14,246 nt of DNA from CAYSRM01 sp964475205 (lineage in GTDB: Bacteria; Verrucomicrobiota; Kiritimatiellia; UBA8416; CAYSRM01). The notes under the pieces were generated by a model. The model ran no database searches and was not told the DNA's origin. It worked only from the letters and a program-made list of their open reading frames with translations. Positions 11,389 through 14,246 of the stretch are shown piece by piece (the stretch's first letter is position 1; every line of letters starts with the position of its first letter). The stretch lies in NCBI GenBank assembly GCA_964475205.1, contig CAYYVQ010000067.1, forward strand, positions 1 through 14,246, written 5' to 3'. Both the position numbers and the translations under genes were made by a program.

Positions 11389-14121
11389 ATGATAATGAAG
11401 CGACACATGAGAATGATTGCGGGCATGATAGTTTTAATCCTGGCGTTGATTGCGGCGCACGGCGCAAAAGCAGCAGGTTCAGTTAAATTTGAAGAAGGGC
11501 CGGTGGCAAAGAAGAAGGGGGACGGGGCGCTGGTCGGGTTCAAGCTGTCCGGCCCGACCGATGTCGAGGTATCGGTTCTGAATAGCAAAGGCGAAATTGT
11601 GCGGCATCTGGCAGCCGGTGTTCTGGGTAATTCGGAAGGCTCCGAACAGGAAAATCCGCCGCCTGCGCCGCTAAGGCCCGGTCTTACGCAGGTTCTTGAA
11701 TGGGACGGCAAAGACGACAAGGGCAAACCGGCGCAGGGCGGACCGTTCTCGTTTCGTGTGCGCGCCGGGATCCAGCCGGAATTTGACGGGTTTCCGGTAC
11801 ATGATCCGCATGGCAGCGGAGCTGTTATTGGTGTTGTGACGGCGCCCGATAATCAGATCTATGTCTTTCACAAGCACAGCACGGCCAACGGGAACATGGG
11901 TAATTTTGATATCAAGGTGTATGATCACGACGGTCACAGTGTGCGCAACCTTAAGCCGTTTCCGGCCGATATTCCTCAGGAACGTGTCGAGGGGACCCGC
12001 GCGTTCAGCGACGAGGACGGACGGCTTGTGCCTCGCATTTACAATTGGGAGCAGCTCAGCTTTTATGACGATCTTAAGCATGACCGGGGCAGAAGCATCA
12101 CGGATTCGCCGATGCCTGCCGTTGACTCCAAAGGAAATGTGTACTGGATTGCCGGTGAGGCTCGAACCCGCGGACCGGCGCTGATGTCTCTGGATGCCGA
12201 TGGCGGCGTGTCACGTCCGGCCGACGAGTTTATCGGACCAAGAATTCTGCCGGATATGAACGGGCTGACCATGAGCACTCATTATGGCCGGAAGGGCGAA
12301 CGCCCCAGTCTGGCGGCAAGCGGCGATGATAAATACATCTATGTGACCTCGTTGGGGGTAAATAAGAAATTCGAACATTATGCCGCGCTCAAGGGAATAA
12401 AGAACCCTGTGGCGCCGGTTGTGTTTCGTTTTGACGCGAAAACGCTGTCGGACGGGGAAGTCTTTCTCGGCAAGATCGATCAGACTGGAACCGAAGGCGA
12501 GCTTCTGACCATGCCCAGAGCCCTTGCCGTGGCCAATGGAAAAGTCTATGTGGCCGACATTCGCGCCAACCGGGTCGTGGTCTACAATGAGAAAGACGGG
12601 AGTTATGCCGGGCAGATATCCGTGAAGAATCCTGACACCGTGGCCGTTGATCCCGAGAGTGGCGCGGTTTATGTATGCGTAAGCGGCAATCCTGCAACGT
12701 TAATTAAATTCGACGGCTATGAAAACGGGAATGAGCTTTACCGAGGTAAAGTGCCGAAGGGTGGCCGCGCTCGCATTGGCGCAATGACGGCCTCCGAGGA
12801 TGGAATTCGTCTCTGGCTGCCGAAAATGCATTACGGACCGAACTTTACCTGCGTGGAGGATACTGGCGAAGGATTTAAAATCCTGGGCGACCCTCGCCCC
12901 GATGGCCAGCGTGCGAATGGGCCTCGCGATTTGTCCTACGACCGCATTCGCGAGGAGCTGTACGTCAAGACCAGCGGCGAGAGATGGCACCGCATCTGCG
13001 GCAAAACCCACGAAATCAAAAAAACGTTTTCCTTTGGCGCGCCGTTTGAGATGGGCGCTTATGCGACTCAGCTGCTGGTGCGCGATGACGGCAATATTGT
13101 GACGTTGAGCTACAGTCCGAAACGGGCCATGAGGCTCTGGACCCGCGATATCAAACCGCTTAACTGGCCGGGGCACGACAGCAACCAGGGCACGACCTGG
13201 GGCGGCATCATGACGTTTTCACAGAATTATATGGCCCTGCATGAGGACGAGATTTATTTTATTCCGCCCGGCCACTACAAACAAGAAGGCAAGGACTGGC
13301 GATTTAGCAGTCTCAATGTCATGGGGTACGACCGTAAGGAGCGGCGCACGGCGATATGGCAGTTGACGCGCGGCTCGATCCCGCGTGTGGATGCCAAGGG
13401 CAATATCTATATCGCCTCGATGATGCGCGAGCCTGGCCGCATCGTGCCGGAATTCTTCGATGATAAGCTCAAACCGATTCCCGATAAGCTCACTCCGGGT
13501 GTAGGCTGGTCGTCAGGCCGACCTTCAAGCGGGTACTGGTACAGCTATATGTATGGCGGCATCGCCAAGTTTCCGCCCGAGGGAGGAAGCATCTGGCATA
13601 AGGAAGGCGAGATCCCATCAAGTGTGGTCGGCGAAATCCCCAGGGAGATTACTGAAGCCCCGAAAATCAAGATCGATTATCACTATTACTACAATACCAG
13701 GGAAAAAGGGTATCTTCAGAATGCCGAATGGTTCCGCTACGGCTTTGCGCCGTATTCGGAAACCTATCCGGTCGGAACCCCGACCTGCATGTGTGAAGGC
13801 GCCGGGTTTGACGTCGATGCATGGGGCAGGGTGTTTTACCCGAATCTGGGCCAATACCGGGTGGAGATGATCGATAACAACAATAATTACATTGGCAATT
13901 TCGGGCATTACGGCAACGCCGATTCCATGGGCGGCGGCAAGATGGTCGAAACAGCGCACAAATACGAGAGCACGGAACGGGCGCATCCTGACATTCCGCT
14001 GGCCTGGCCGACTTATGTGGCGGTGTCAGACACGCACGCCTATGTCAACGACACGCTCAGCAGGCGCGTTGTGGCCGCGCGCCTGAACGCGGAGCTGACC
14101 GAAACCGTTGCCGTACCGTAG
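11389..14121 (+). CDS. Large secreted beta-propeller (NHL-like) protein with FlgD-type Ig domain
   Basis: This 910-residue exported protein has a signal peptide: MIMKRHMR, hydrophobic 9-23, and probable cleavage after AKA (28). Residues 58-127 resemble a FlgD-like Ig fold (DVEVSVLNSKGEIVRHLAAG ... LEWDGKDDKGKPA). The bulk (about 130-790) has repeated short beta-rich blades, such as MPRALAVANGKVYVADIRAN and NPDTVAVDPESGAVYVCVSG, like NHL or SMP-30 propellers. Near the C-terminus Cys800-x-Cys802 opens a block, CMCEGAGFDVDAWGRVFYP then FRV-type and FGHYGNADS sequence. It closes with a last blade, TYVAVSDTHAYVNDTLSRRV. I recall this ending from uncharacterised PVC and Planctomycete secreted proteins. 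There are no catalytic residues I recognise. Substrate sensing, binding or an envelope role are guesses. It lies beside a dead GH28 gene, which fits polysaccharide-related cargo. AGGGG lies five bases before the ATG. Confidence 0.8.
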   Translation: MIMKRHMRMIAGMIVLILALIAAHGAKAAGSVKFEEGPVAKKKGDGALVGFKLSGPTDVEVSVLNSKGEIVRHLAAGVLGNSEGSEQENPPPAPLRPGLTQVLEWDGKDDKGKPAQGGPFSFRVRAGIQPEFDGFPVHDPHGSGAVIGVVTAPDNQIYVFHKHSTANGNMGNFDIKVYDHDGHSVRNLKPFPADIPQERVEGTRAFSDEDGRLVPRIYNWEQLSFYDDLKHDRGRSITDSPMPAVDSKGNVYWIAGEARTRGPALMSLDADGGVSRPADEFIGPRILPDMNGLTMSTHYGRKGERPSLAASGDDKYIYVTSLGVNKKFEHYAALKGIKNPVAPVVFRFDAKTLSDGEVFLGKIDQTGTEGELLTMPRALAVANGKVYVADIRANRVVVYNEKDGSYAGQISVKNPDTVAVDPESGAVYVCVSGNPATLIKFDGYENGNELYRGKVPKGGRARIGAMTASEDGIRLWLPKMHYGPNFTCVEDTGEGFKILGDPRPDGQRANGPRDLSYDRIREELYVKTSGERWHRICGKTHEIKKTFSFGAPFEMGAYATQLLVRDDGNIVTLSYSPKRAMRLWTRDIKPLNWPGHDSNQGTTWGGIMTFSQNYMALHEDEIYFIPPGHYKQEGKDWRFSSLNVMGYDRKERRTAIWQLTRGSIPRVDAKGNIYIASMMREPGRIVPEFFDDKLKPIPDKLTPGVGWSSGRPSSGYWYSYMYGGIAKFPPEGGSIWHKEGEIPSSVVGEIPREITEAPKIKIDYHYYYNTREKGYLQNAEWFRYGFAPYSETYPVGTPTCMCEGAGFDVDAWGRVFYPNLGQYRVEMIDNNNNYIGNFGHYGNADSMGGGKMVETAHKYESTERAHPDIPLAWPTYVAVSDTHAYVNDTLSRRVVAARLNAELTETVAVP

Positions 14122-14162
14122 CCACGAGCCTGAACGATGCGTAATTATGGGCTGCTTTGGAA

Positions 14163-14222
14163 TCTCCCTAGCGGGGTCAGACTGTGAATAACGATTCCGT
14201 TGAAAAACCCCCTTTTTAACGG
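14163..14222 (+). other. Possible mobile-element edge with a weak hairpin
   Basis: After the last gene, GCGGGGTCAGAC (14171-14182) is a word I associate with sequences flanking REP-associated Y1 transposase elements, from memory only. It is followed by a small hairpin: CCGTT and AAAAA (14197-14207, with one bulged G) pair with TTTTT and AACGG (14213-14222) around a CCCCC loop. The hairpin could also act as a transcription end for the upstream gene, but no T-run follows its stem. The window stops before any transposase can be seen. Confidence 0.35.
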
Positions 14223-14246
14223 TTGTGTTGCAATGTTTTTCTGCGC

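Noticed and set aside
11337..13986. Minus-strand open frames inside the 910-codon gene
   Set aside because: They are shadows of a long intact frame that has a signal peptide and propeller-like repeats.

Overview
The window looks like bacterial chromosome from a free-living member of the PVC superphylum. Kiritimatiellota, Lentisphaerae or a neighbouring lineage is my best guess. The grounds are indirect: LeuC and LeuD of the plant-like type, a conserved hypothetical protein I associate with PVC genomes, and a large secreted NHL-type protein with a C-terminal Cys-x-Cys motif. No marker gene settles the phylum.

Layout. Bases 1-292 hold no gene but contain a hexamer-phased inverted repeat. From 293 to 1937 (minus strand) a polyprenyl-phosphate mannosyltransferase-like GT2 and a UbiA-family prenyltransferase overlap, forming a lipid-linked sugar module. 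A divergent promoter region with two palindromes (1992-2060) leads into a plus-strand pair, peptide deformylase (def) and an enlarged citrate synthase (gltA). Converging on gltA is a minus-strand run: the conserved hypothetical gene (6827-7531), leuC, leuD and a chromosomal-type parA without parB. Next come a non-coding stretch with short hexamer repeats, dtd (minus), and another non-coding stretch with a second hexamer-phased inverted repeat. A tightly coupled plus-strand operon follows: UPF0047/YjbQ, an adenylate-kinase-like P-loop kinase, and a cytoplasmic parvulin PPIase. A tRNA-Pro(GGG) with its own strong promoter comes after that.

Right of the tRNA the character changes. It is followed by a 12-bp hairpin, a 14-bp tandem duplication, a truncated and frameshifted GH28 (polygalacturonase-like) remnant, and a 21-bp perfect hairpin. 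A 910-residue secreted beta-propeller-like protein then has its own promoter. The last ~80 bases look like the edge of a mobile element. This part reads as accessory sequence; the left and middle parts are mostly housekeeping.

The most unusual signal is not a gene. Three non-coding stretches (109-222, 7746-7775, 8434-8499) carry degenerate arrays phased at exactly six bases with the pattern GA(T/C/G)NNN. At two of them the arrays diverge from a centre as inverted repeats, and these two loci also share the 10-mer TTTTGGCCTG. I see no CRISPR array, toxin-antitoxin pair, phage module or complete transposase, and no obvious defence system.
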